This document shows, piece after piece, positions 8,556 through 15,419 of a DNA stretch of 32,213 bases. The translations under genes were made by a program, and so were the position numbers. This DNA comes from Alphaproteobacteria bacterium (lineage in GTDB: Bacteria > Pseudomonadota > Alphaproteobacteria > Reyranellales > JAQSWP01): the NCBI GenBank assembly GCA_029266575.1, contig JAQSWP010000013.1:1-32213 (forward strand), written 5' to 3'. The notes under the pieces were generated by a model. That model saw nothing but the letters and a program-made list of their open reading frames with translations, searched no databases and was not told the DNA's origin. The first letter of the stretch is position 1; each line of letters begins with the position of its first letter.

Positions 8556-8571
8556 ATAACCAACTGGTTAC
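8556..8571. promoter_or_regulatory. Probable TetR operator, site 3 (tctC / oxidoreductase divergent gap)
   Basis: ATAACCAACTGGTTAC matches the perfect site at 1189 in 14 of 16 positions. It is in the 197-bp gap between the leftward tctC (centre about 89 bp upstream of its ATG) and the rightward Gfo/Idh gene (about 108 bp upstream of its TTG). It could control both operons. Confidence 0.7.
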
Positions 8572-8671
8572 AAAAACGATAGAGGCGGGCCGGAAGCGTG
8601 TCAACCAAACTGCCAGCCCGGAACGGCTTTTCTCGCCACCGTACAGCGGCCCACGCCATCGCGGTTAGGCT

Positions 8672-9703
8672 TTGACCAGACACTCTATTTTGCAGATTGG
8701 CTTCGGCGCGTTCGGCGCTACCCATTTGCGCGCCTGGCGAGGACTGGGGCTCGCCGACCGGCTCGTGATCGCCGACCCCAGCGCGATGGCGCGCGCGCAG
8801 GCAGCGCAGCTGGGGGCCGAATGCCGCCAGGTTGCCGACTATCGCGAGGCGCTGGCCGATTGCACCGCGGTCGATATTCTTACTCCGACCCACTTGCATC
8901 ATGCCATCGCCCGCCAGGCGCTTGATGCCGGCAAACCGGTTTTCATCGAGAAGCCGGTGGTGGCGACGGTGGCGCAGGCGCGCGATCTGGCGGCGCAGAC
9001 GTCCAACGTGGTAATGGCCGGGTACTACTTCCGCTTCCATCCCAAAAGCCTGGAGCTGCGCCGGCAGATCGAAGCGGGCGAACTCGGCACGTTGCGCCTG
9101 CTCAACGGCCGTTTCGCCGGCTTCAAGCGTACGCGCAAGGATTCGGGCGCGCTGCATAACGATGCGGTGCATTTCCTCGATCTGTTCTGCTGGCTGGTCG
9201 GCTCCCTGCCCGATCGCGTGTTCGCCGTCACGCGCGATCATTTTTCCCGCGGCATGGATGATTTGGCGCTGATCGTCGTGGAGTGGAATGATGGACCGGT
9301 GGGCCAGATCGAAGCCGGCTACGTGCAGCCCGGCCGCTGGCCAGATGCCGTCGTGCCGGGGGCGATCACGTCGAAGGAAATCGCGGTCAGCGGCTCATCG
9401 GGCGCGGTCGAAATCGACTATGCGGCCGAGACCTATATGGAGCATCGCGTCGCGCATGAGGATAGCGCCGGCGTGTGGAAGCCGCGCTTTGCCGCGCCGG
9501 CCGCGCCGCGTAAGGTGGCGGCCGCCGATGCCGTGGCGGTGCTGGCGGCGGAACTTTCCGAATTCCTGCGCCGTATCGAGACGGGCGACAGGCCGGTGGG
9601 ATTCGCCGGTGACGGGCTTGATGGCGGCTTGAACATGGCGCTGCTGCTGGAAGCGACCGAAACGGCAGCGCGCGAGAAGCGTGTGGTGAGTTTGCAGGGA
9701 TGA
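8672..9703 (+). CDS. Gfo/Idh/MocA family oxidoreductase (TTG start)
   Basis: 343 aa. An N-terminal Rossmann domain has GFGAFG (10-15) and the conserved EKP (K94 in FIEKPV). The C-terminal alpha/beta catalytic domain follows, with D164 and H167 in ALHNDAVHFLD as probable catalytic residues. The start must be TTG at 8672: an in-frame TAG lies two codons upstream, and the next candidate would delete the first beta strand. It is the first gene of a rightward operon and its end overlaps the next start (ATGA). Expected role: NAD(P)-dependent oxidation or reduction of a sugar, sugar acid or cyclitol. It is the second member of this family in the regulon, the other being at the left edge. Confidence 0.88.
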   Translation: MTRHSILQIGFGAFGATHLRAWRGLGLADRLVIADPSAMARAQAAQLGAECRQVADYREALADCTAVDILTPTHLHHAIARQALDAGKPVFIEKPVVATVAQARDLAAQTSNVVMAGYYFRFHPKSLELRRQIEAGELGTLRLLNGRFAGFKRTRKDSGALHNDAVHFLDLFCWLVGSLPDRVFAVTRDHFSRGMDDLALIVVEWNDGPVGQIEAGYVQPGRWPDAVVPGAITSKEIAVSGSSGAVEIDYAAETYMEHRVAHEDSAGVWKPRFAAPAAPRKVAAADAVAVLAAELSEFLRRIETGDRPVGFAGDGLDGGLNMALLLEATETAAREKRVVSLQG

Positions 9704-10566
9704 CGAGTGGGATGAAACCGAACCGATTGCGGCTGGCGCTGTGCAACGAGGTGATCGCCGGCATGGAGTTCGCCCGGCAATGCGAATTTTCCGCCGCGCT
9801 GGGCTATGACGGGCTGGAAGTGGCGCCGTTCACCTTGTCGGACGAGCCGCATTTGATCGGCGCCAACCAGGCCGCCGGCATCCGCCGCACGGCCGAGCAA
9901 GCAGGAATTTCCATTTGCAGCCTGCACTGGTTATTGGTGAAGCCCGCCGGCCTGTCGATCACCAGCGACGATCAGGCGGTGCGCACCAAAACGCTGGACG
10001 TGATGCGCCGGTTGATCGCGCTCAGCGCCGATCTCGGCAGCAAGATCCTGGTGCATGGCTCGCCGGCGCAACGCCGCCTGCCCGAGGGCAGCGGTGCTGC
10101 GGAGGCGCGCAAGCGCGGCATCGATGCCTTCGCCGCCATCGCCGACGATGCCAAAAGCGCCGGTGTCATCTATTGCATTGAAGCGCTGGCGACCCCGGAC
10201 GCCAATTTCGTCAACACGGTCGAAGAGGCAGTCGGCATCGTCGACACGATCGGCAGCCCGCATGTGCGCACCATGCTCGATTGCAGCGCCGGCTCGCTGA
10301 TGGAAAAGGAGCCGCTGTCCGCCCTGCTCGACCGGCATCTGCCGACTGGCATGATCGCGCATGTGCAGTTCAACGACCGCAACCGGCGCGGGCCGGGCCA
10401 GGGCGACGATCCGTTCGCGCCCGTGCTGGCGGCATTGAAGCGCAACCATTATGCCGGCTGGGCGGCGGTGGAGCCGTTCGACTACCAGCCGGACGGGCCG
10501 GGCTGCGCGGCGCGCGCCATCGGCTATCTGCGCGGCATCGAGGAGACGTTGAAATGGCAAGCATGA
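9700..10566 (+). CDS. Sugar phosphate isomerase/epimerase (xylose isomerase-like TIM barrel)
   Basis: 288 aa AP-endonuclease-2/xylose-isomerase-like barrel. The four metal ligands fit E161 (YCIEAL), D194 (MLDCSAG), H221 (AHVQFND) and E258 (VEPFDY), with spacings close to those of ketose 3-epimerases. The substrate would be a ketose, keto-sugar acid or cyclitol intermediate. The start overlaps the previous gene by ATGA and the end overlaps the next, so the three rightward genes are one translationally coupled operon. A true DNA repair endonuclease IV is unlikely given the context and the absence of the full endonuclease IV ligand set. Confidence 0.85.
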   Translation: MTSGMKPNRLRLALCNEVIAGMEFARQCEFSAALGYDGLEVAPFTLSDEPHLIGANQAAGIRRTAEQAGISICSLHWLLVKPAGLSITSDDQAVRTKTLDVMRRLIALSADLGSKILVHGSPAQRRLPEGSGAAEARKRGIDAFAAIADDAKSAGVIYCIEALATPDANFVNTVEEAVGIVDTIGSPHVRTMLDCSAGSLMEKEPLSALLDRHLPTGMIAHVQFNDRNRRGPGQGDDPFAPVLAALKRNHYAGWAAVEPFDYQPDGPGCAARAIGYLRGIEETLKWQA

Positions 10567-11999
10567 GCTCGGCGCCGCGCCTGCGTGTGAAGGAAGTCGA
10601 ATTCTTCGAATGGCCGTACACGCTGCGCCTGCCGTTCCGCTTTGGCGTCATCACGGTGACGCATGGCCGGCAGGTGGTGGCGCGGGCGCGGATCGAACTG
10701 GAGGACGGACGCTCGGGCTGGGGCGTCGCCGCCGAGGCGCTGGGCGCCAAATGGTTCGACAAGGATCCGGCGATTTCCGACGACGACAATCTCGACCAAC
10801 TCCGCCTGGCGCTGGAAATGGCGCGCGATTTCTATCTGGCGCAGGGGCTGGATACGGCGTTCGGCCATTTCGCTGGCGCCTACCGGCCGCAGATCGACCA
10901 GGGCGCACAGCACCGGCTCAATCCGTTGGTCGCATCCTACGGGCCGGCGATGATCGACCGCTGCGTCATCGATGGGCTGGGTAGGATCCTCGGCCGCTCC
11001 TTCAACGACATGATCCGCGCCAACGTCCCTGGGATCGAGCCGGGCCGCGTCGTCGACGATCTCGGCGGCTTCGACTTTCCCGGTTTCCTGGCGGATTTGA
11101 AACCACTGCCGAAATTGCATGTGCGGCACACGGTCGGCATGGTCGATCCCATCGTCGCTGCCGACCAGACGCCGGCGCAGCGGGTGAACGACGGATTGCC
11201 GGAAACCCTGCAGGAGATCGTCGCCTATTACGGCCAGACGTATTTCAAGCTCAAGGTGGGCGGCGATCTGGACAAGGATGTGGCGCGGCTGACCGCCATT
11301 GCCTCGGTGCTGGACCTGATCAAGTCGCCTTATCACGCCAGTCTCGATGGCAACGAGCAATATGGCGATGCGGCAAGCGTGCTGGCTTTGTGGAATGCGA
11401 TCGACGCCAGCCCGAAGCTGCAACGGCTGAAGGATTCGATCCTGTTCATCGAGCAGCCGATCAAACGGCAGATGGCGCTGGCGCAGGATGTCTCGGCGCT
11501 GGCGGCCAAGCGGCCGGTGATCCTGGATGAATCGGACGGCGATCTGGGCGCTTTCCCCACGGGGCGCAAGCTCGGCTATGCCGGCATCTCGAGCAAGAAC
11601 TGCAAGGGCTTCTACAAATCCATCATCAACCGCGCCCGCTGCCAGTGGTGGAACCAGCAGGAGAACACCGACCGCTATTTCATGTCGGCCGAAGACCTGA
11701 CGACCTTGGCCGGCATCTCGGTGCAGCAGGACATGGCGCTGGTGGCGCTGCTGGGCCTCACCCACGTCGAGCGCAACGGCCATCACTTCATCAACGGCAT
11801 GAGCGGCCGGCCGATCGAGGAGCAGCGCGCTTTCCTGAAGGCCCATCCCAGCCTGTATTACGAAGCCAATGGCACGGTGCGGATGAAGATCGAGCACGGC
11901 ATGGTCGATCTCTCCTCGCTCGACTGTCCGGGCTTTGCCGTCGCGGCGGAACCGGACTGGGCCAGCATGGAAAGAATGCCTGCCTCGAAGTGGCGCTGA
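10554..11999 (+). CDS. Enolase superfamily protein, muconate-lactonizing-enzyme type active site
   Basis: 481 aa, about 100 longer than common mandelate-racemase-group members, with a long insertion between the capping domain and the barrel. Barrel motifs in order: K232-L-K234 (second-strand KxK), D265 (SLDGNE), E300 (FIEQPI) as metal ligands, D325/E326 (ILDESDG) as third ligand, and K348 (SSKNCKG) on the sixth strand. KxK plus an opposite lysine is the arrangement of the muconate lactonizing enzyme subgroup. The start at 10554 has GAGGAG eight bases upstream; ATG 10563 would give an exact ATGA overlap. Likely reaction: proton abstraction next to a carboxylate (dehydration, racemisation or cycloisomerisation). 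Substrate unknown. Confidence 0.85.
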   Translation: MASMSSAPRLRVKEVEFFEWPYTLRLPFRFGVITVTHGRQVVARARIELEDGRSGWGVAAEALGAKWFDKDPAISDDDNLDQLRLALEMARDFYLAQGLDTAFGHFAGAYRPQIDQGAQHRLNPLVASYGPAMIDRCVIDGLGRILGRSFNDMIRANVPGIEPGRVVDDLGGFDFPGFLADLKPLPKLHVRHTVGMVDPIVAADQTPAQRVNDGLPETLQEIVAYYGQTYFKLKVGGDLDKDVARLTAIASVLDLIKSPYHASLDGNEQYGDAASVLALWNAIDASPKLQRLKDSILFIEQPIKRQMALAQDVSALAAKRPVILDESDGDLGAFPTGRKLGYAGISSKNCKGFYKSIINRARCQWWNQQENTDRYFMSAEDLTTLAGISVQQDMALVALLGLTHVERNGHHFINGMSGRPIEEQRAFLKAHPSLYYEANGTVRMKIEHGMVDLSSLDCPGFAVAAEPDWASMERMPASKWR

Positions 12000-12100
12000 A
12001 TGCAGTCACGCTTGTTACAAACCAGCTCGCAAGGGAATGGCCGATGCGATTTCCTTATGACCGAATGGCAATATGGCCCACTTCGACCGGCATCTGACGC

Positions 12101-13000
12101 TCACGACATCGGGTTCGCTGGCGGCGCCGGATCCGAAGGAAGTGGAATGAATTCTTTTGAATCGAAATCCGGCAGCTTCATCCGGCCGGCGCGCCAATCG
12201 GCCTTGGCCTGCTCGATTCTTTCCCTGGAGGATGAGACGAAATTCCATTCGATGAACCGCTGGCCGACCGGCTCTCCGCCTAGAGCCATCACGACGGACG
12301 GCTGCAAGGCGTTGACGGTGACAGGCTGGCCGGGCACAAACACCAGCATCTCGCCCTGTTCGAAGCTTTTCCCTTCGACTTCGATACGGCCCTTGGCGAC
12401 ATAGATGGCGCGCTCCGGATAGTCAGCCGGAAGCTGCACGCGTGCACCCCCTGACAGCTCCCAGTGAATGTAAAACATGGGCGAGTGGGTCTTGACCCGG
12501 GCTCGATAGCCGAACGCCTCGCCGGCGATCAACCGGCCCCAGATGCCGTGCTGTTCGAATACCGGCAGATCGTCCGCCGAATGATGAGCAAAAGCGGGAT
12601 CACCCTCTTCGTCGGATTGCGGCAGTGCGACCCAGGCCTGGATGCCGTCCATCGAGCCCCCTTCGCGGCGCGCCCTTTCGAAACGTTCCGAATGGGTGAT
12701 GCCGCGTCCAGCCGTCATCCAGTTGACCTCGCCCGGCCGGATCGGTTGCTGCGATCCCACGCTGTCCCGGTGCATGATTTCGCCCTGGAACAGGTAGGTC
12801 ACGGTCGACAGGCCGATATGAGGATGCGGCCGCACGTCAACGTCGTTTGGAATTCCAGGTGCGAACTCGACCGGCCCCATACGGTCGAAGAAGATGAACG
12901 GCCCCACCATGCGCCGTTTGGCAAAGGGAAGTACGCGTCCCACTTCGAAGCCGCCCAGATCACGGCGGCGCTGCTTGATAACCAAATCCAGTGCCGTCAC
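12101..13000 (-). CDS. Pirin family protein
   Basis: 299 aa bicupin. The metal-binding set of the N-terminal cupin is complete: H59 and H61 in RPHPHIGL, H103 and E105 in GITHSERF. These match the residues that hold iron in known pirins. Bacterial pirins are linked to quercetinase activity or redox-dependent metabolic control; which applies here is unknown. It is convergent with the enolase-superfamily gene (101-bp gap without a clear terminator) and 51 bp downstream of the FMN reductase gene on the same strand, so the two probably form a small redox operon outside the TetR regulon (no operator copy). Confidence 0.92.
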   Translation of the reverse strand: MTALDLVIKQRRRDLGGFEVGRVLPFAKRRMVGPFIFFDRMGPVEFAPGIPNDVDVRPHPHIGLSTVTYLFQGEIMHRDSVGSQQPIRPGEVNWMTAGRGITHSERFERARREGGSMDGIQAWVALPQSDEEGDPAFAHHSADDLPVFEQHGIWGRLIAGEAFGYRARVKTHSPMFYIHWELSGGARVQLPADYPERAIYVAKGRIEVEGKSFEQGEMLVFVPGQPVTVNALQPSVVMALGGEPVGQRFIEWNFVSSSRERIEQAKADWRAGRMKLPDFDSKEFIPLPSDPAPPANPMS

Positions 13001-13051
13001 AGCCGACCCCGAATGGCGGAATGCGCGGCATGTTCGCCAACGCGTGGCGTT

Positions 13052-13603
13052 TCAGGAAGCATGTTTCTTGACCCATGCGACGTAACGGTCCATCCATCCT
13101 TGCAGAAAACCCTTGCTGTCCGCACCGATGTCACCAGAGGCATCGAACAATTCCTTTTTCGCCTGAATGAACGCTTCCGGCTGGCCAAGGGTCGGCACGT
13201 CGAGATAGGCCAGGACGGTTCGCAGATGCTGTTGCGCCACCGCCGTCCCGATCGCTCCAACCGAAACCCCCAGCACGCCGGCAGGCTTGCCGGCCCAGGC
13301 GCTCTGACCATAGGGACGCGAGGCGTGATCTATCGCGTTCTTCAGCACGCCCGGAATCGACCGGTTGTACTCGGCGGTCACGAACAAGAGGCCGCTCGCG
13401 GCTGCAATCTCGCCTTTAAGCCGCTTGACGGATTCGGCGGGCTTGCCATCGTCATCCTGATTGTAGAGCGGCAGGTCGTCAATCCGTAGTTGCTTGAAGA
13501 CAAATTCCCCGGGCGCAAGCCGGACGATGGCATTGGCAAGCTGGCGATTGAAAGACTCGCGGCGAAGGCTGCCGACCAGTACGGCAATCGTGTATTCGGC
13601 CAT
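13052..13603 (-). CDS. NADPH-dependent FMN reductase (ChrR/azoreductase-like flavodoxin fold)
   Basis: 183 aa. The phosphate-binding loop of FMN is GSLRRESFNR (11-20). EYNRSIPGVLKNAIDHASRP, with the TAEYN turn, is characteristic of NADPH-dependent FMN/quinone/chromate reductases. The start has a strong AGGAGGGAGAG Shine-Dalgarno just upstream. Probable role: two-electron reduction of quinones or other electrophiles in the cytoplasm. It is upstream of and cotranscribed with pirin, the common pairing for an oxidative-stress unit. Confidence 0.9.
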   Translation of the reverse strand: MAEYTIAVLVGSLRRESFNRQLANAIVRLAPGEFVFKQLRIDDLPLYNQDDDGKPAESVKRLKGEIAAASGLLFVTAEYNRSIPGVLKNAIDHASRPYGQSAWAGKPAGVLGVSVGAIGTAVAQQHLRTVLAYLDVPTLGQPEAFIQAKKELFDASGDIGADSKGFLQGWMDRYVAWVKKHAS

Positions 13604-13635
13604 CTCTCCCTCCTATGGTTTTTGGCGATCTCAAG

Positions 13636-13849
13636 TTACCGGTAGACAAGACCGCCGTCGATCAACGGCGCTTGACCCGTCATATAATCGGAATCCGGCC
13701 CTGCCAGGAAGGAAACGAAAGCCGCGACATCCTCCGGCGTTTGCACGCGGCCAAGCGCGAGGCCTTCGACGTACTTCTTGTAGGTCGAGCCAACCGCTGC
13801 GCCCGGTGATCTCGGCAAATCGCTTGTCGATCTCGACCCACATAGGCAC
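13636..13849 (-). pseudogene. Relic of an acetoin-reductase-like SDR (C-terminal end, frameshifted)
   Basis: On the minus strand one frame reads MWVEIDKRFAEITG; the adjacent frame continues AAVGSTYKKYVEGLALGRV and TPEDVAAFVSFLAGPDSDYMTGQ up to IDGGLVYR and a stop. Together these are the last 70 or so residues of a meso-butanediol dehydrogenase/acetoin reductase-type SDR, joined by a one- or two-base frameshift near 13804. The N-terminal two thirds, with the Rossmann loop and catalytic Ser-Tyr-Lys, are missing; upstream sequence has no SDR similarity that I can see. It follows the FMN reductase start region by about 30 bp on its upstream side. Confidence 0.75.
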
Positions 13850-14065
13850 TAGGCGAGTTGCGGTTTTCTGCTCGCGCGCTCGTGCTCATGGTGGCGCGTA
13901 CGCGCAACTGCCACCCATGATACGAAGCAAGGCTCGCCGTTTTCCCGAGCATCGTCAAGCTTACCGTACTAGGCTGCGTAAGCGGTCAGTGCTGCCAGGG
14001 ATTGGATTTACCGAACGAAGAATCGCAGTCGTCCTCGTACGATCGCGCTGAAATAGGAGATCGAC
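13850..14065. other. Gene-free stretch with an imperfect long hairpin
   Basis: I see no gene here. At 13886-13920 a 10-bp stem with one bulged base (TCATGGTGGC with GCCACCCATGA) encloses a 14-base loop, and the 12-bp palindrome GCGCGTACGCGC (13894-13905) overlaps the stem base and loop. It could be a transcription end, a repeat remnant or a protein-binding site. The last bases (14051-14060) hold the Shine-Dalgarno of the small ORF that follows. Confidence 0.4.
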
Positions 14066-14131
14066 ATGAGTGCAGTGCATTTCACGTTTCCTTCTTGGTT
14101 CATGCATCGGACCGGAACCTGTACCGCATGA
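14066..14131 (+). CDS. 21-codon upstream ORF coupled to the HTH gene
   Basis: An ATG at 14066 has a good TAGGAG Shine-Dalgarno and opens a 21-codon frame (MSAVHFTFPSWFMHRTGTCTA). Its TGA overlaps the ATG of the HTH gene as ATGA (14128-14131). The HTH start itself lacks a clear ribosome site, so the short ORF may serve to deliver ribosomes to it, or act as a leader peptide. I do not recognise the peptide. Alternatively, it is the frameshifted N-terminus of the HTH gene. Confidence 0.45.
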   Translation: MSAVHFTFPSWFMHRTGTCTA

Positions 14132-14451
14132 AAGGCGGAATTCAGATCACTGGGCGTTTAATCGCCGCTGCGCGAGCCCTGAGTGGCATCAGTCAGGCTG
14201 ATTTCGCTGCTGCCGCCGGGCTTGCCGTTGACACGCTCGACCTTTTGGAACGAAGCGGCAGCGCATGGGTCCAGTCCGATGAAGATGCCCAAGCGGTGAG
14301 CCGTGCCCTAGCGCATTTTGGCGTCATCGTCATTGGCGAGGCCGATGGCATGGGCGCAGGGGTGCGGCTGAAATTCACCCGTCAGGACGTGCGCCAGATC
14401 GCGCGCTGGGAAGGCGAGGGTGGGACGGCGGGCTCGGACGACGCGCCCTGA
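14128..14451 (+). CDS. Small XRE/Cro-type helix-turn-helix protein
   Basis: 107 aa. Residues about 7-60 form an XRE-like HTH: ITGRLIAAARALSGISQADFAAAAGLAVDTLDLLERSG, with the SQADFA helix and GLAVDTLDLLE recognition helix. The tail (KFTRQDVRQIARWEGEGG) is charged and may mediate dimerisation. The start at 14128 overlaps the stop of a 21-codon ORF. It sits isolated among gene relics between the two large modules. It could be a regulator of neighbouring genes or a leftover of a mobile element; its target is unknown. Confidence 0.75.
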   Translation: MKGGIQITGRLIAAARALSGISQADFAAAAGLAVDTLDLLERSGSAWVQSDEDAQAVSRALAHFGVIVIGEADGMGAGVRLKFTRQDVRQIARWEGEGGTAGSDDAP

Positions 14452-14573
14452 CTATTCCTCTGGCGCGGCCTTTCCACACGTTGCCAGGCTCTGGCTGCTT
14501 GCTGTCGAGTACCGGGAGGTACTTCAGGCGGCGCTACGTCTGCAAAACTGAGAGGACCCTCACATGAGAGTCT
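14452..14573. other. Gene-free stretch after the HTH gene
   Basis: There is no coding signal that I can support. A small perfect hairpin (AGTACC, loop GGGA, GGTACT) lies at 14508-14523, without a following T run, so it is at best a weak terminator for the HTH gene. Confidence 0.4.
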
Positions 14574-14682
14574 ATTGGCTGGCAGTGATACCCACCGACA
14601 TAAAGAAACTGTCCGTGGTGAACCCGCCCCAGTGAAGCGAAGAACAAGGCCGGCGCAACAATATCCATGGGATCGGTGATGC
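14574..14682 (-). pseudogene. Relic of the C-terminal end of an SDR related to the intact SDR at 20007-20837
   Basis: On the minus strand the peptide ITDPMDIVAPALFFAS followed, after frameshifts, by GQFLYVGG and ITAS matches the end of the intact SDR at 20007 (IADPKDVVAPTLFFAS, TTGQILYVDGGITAS). At the DNA level the two stretches align along about 110 bp with small indels and many substitutions. The fragment ends abruptly near 14682, about 15 bp before the pseudoazurin relic. This is a decayed paralogue, not a recent copy. Confidence 0.7.
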
Positions 14683-14696
14683 AGGGGTAAGACGAA

Positions 14697-14863
14697 TGAG
14701 GACGGTGACCTTCAGCAAGGAAGGCGTCTATGGCTACATGCCTGCCGCATTACGCCATGGGCATGGTGGACGTCGTCGTATGCCGCCGTCAATCTCGAGG
14801 CGGCGGCCGTGGCGAAGCATCCGGGCACGGTGATGGCGGATTTGTCGCAGAAGGCGACGTCCT
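14697..14863 (+). pseudogene. Relic of a pseudoazurin gene (C-terminal copper-binding end, two frameshifts)
   Basis: Three frames have to be joined: RTVTFSKEGVYGY, then CLPHYAMGMVDVVV, then NLEAAAVAKHPGTVMADLSQKATS and a stop at 14861-14863. The order and the C-x2-H-x4-M copper ligand pattern match the carboxyl end of pseudoazurin, a periplasmic electron donor in denitrification. The N-terminal half with the first histidine ligand and signal peptide is absent. It faces the CopD-like gene and lies beside the NO reductase cluster, so it was probably part of that cluster before truncation. Confidence 0.75.
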
Positions 14864-14874
14864 GATCGGCAGGA

Positions 14875-15351
14875 TCAGAACAGGAAGCTGCCATGGCCGC
14901 CCAGAACCGCGCCTGCAATCGTCAGGGCGCTGAGCGTCAACAAGATCCGGTGGAAGCGGAGCACCAACGCGAAGGTGCTGTCGGCGTCCCACGCGGTGCG
15001 GCGGCGAAACCAATGGTGGAGGAAAAGCGGCTCGGCGATGAAGAGAATGGCGGTGAAAAGCGCCCACACAAGCACCATCGCATGCATCCACCAGAAGCCG
15101 GGGTCCGCGAAGCGGTCCCACGCATCGAGCCGCCAGGTCATATAGAAGCCGGTAAGTCCCGCCAGCGTGACGGAGATTTTCACTTGGAAGGAAAAACGCC
15201 CTTCAATTTCCTCGAAAAGTGCCACACGCCGGGCCGGTTCGGACAAACGGCCAATTGCTGGTAGGATCACGAGGGTGACGAGCATCACGCCGCCGATCCA
15301 GTGGACGATCGCAAGAACATGGAGCGCACGGGCAATGGCAATATCGTCCAA
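14875..15351 (-). CDS. CopD-like integral membrane protein next to nnrS
   Basis: 158 aa with four hydrophobic segments. The first, ALHVLAIVHWIGGVMLVTLVILP, has the His and W-x-G-G pattern seen in CopD-type and related cytochrome-like membrane proteins. The third and fourth helices also carry histidines (WWMHAMVLVW, LRFHRILL), which could bind heme or copper. I chose TTG at 15351, which has GGAGA seven bases upstream and leaves a 68-bp divergent gap to nnrS; an ATG at 15459 would lie inside nnrS on the other strand. Genes like this accompany nnrS and nor genes in alphaproteobacteria. Function unknown, probably NO or copper handling at the membrane. Confidence 0.7.
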   Translation of the reverse strand: MDDIAIARALHVLAIVHWIGGVMLVTLVILPAIGRLSEPARRVALFEEIEGRFSFQVKISVTLAGLTGFYMTWRLDAWDRFADPGFWWMHAMVLVWALFTAILFIAEPLFLHHWFRRRTAWDADSTFALVLRFHRILLTLSALTIAGAVLGGHGSFLF

Positions 15352-15419
15352 GGGATGTCTCCGTGAAAGCAAGTCATCCGCCAGAATAAAGCGCGCAATG
15401 CCAGTGCGCACCCGCTGAG

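Noticed and set aside
10524-11897. A 457-codon frame antisense to the enolase-superfamily gene (and similar long antisense frames at 29513-30856 and 16590-17240)
   Set aside because: They are His/Arg-rich shadows caused by high GC at third codon positions. The sense genes have full sets of motifs.
12031-12056. AAGGGAAT/ATTTCCTT imperfect inverted repeat between the enolase-type gene and pirin
   Set aside because: There are eight weak pairs with a mismatch and a 10-base loop, without a T run. It could be chance.
14128-14451. Antitoxin of a toxin-antitoxin pair for the HTH gene
   Set aside because: No partner toxin-like ORF is adjacent; the small upstream ORF of 21 codons is not toxin-like.
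14700-14863. Programmed frameshifting in the pseudoazurin sequence
   Set aside because: Two shifts are needed, there is no slippery site, and the N-terminal half and signal peptide are missing, so it is a relic.
15352-15419. An FNR/NnrR box between the CopD-like gene and nnrS
   Set aside because: I searched for TTGAT-N4-ATCAA or TTG-N8-CAA on both strands by eye and found no convincing match.
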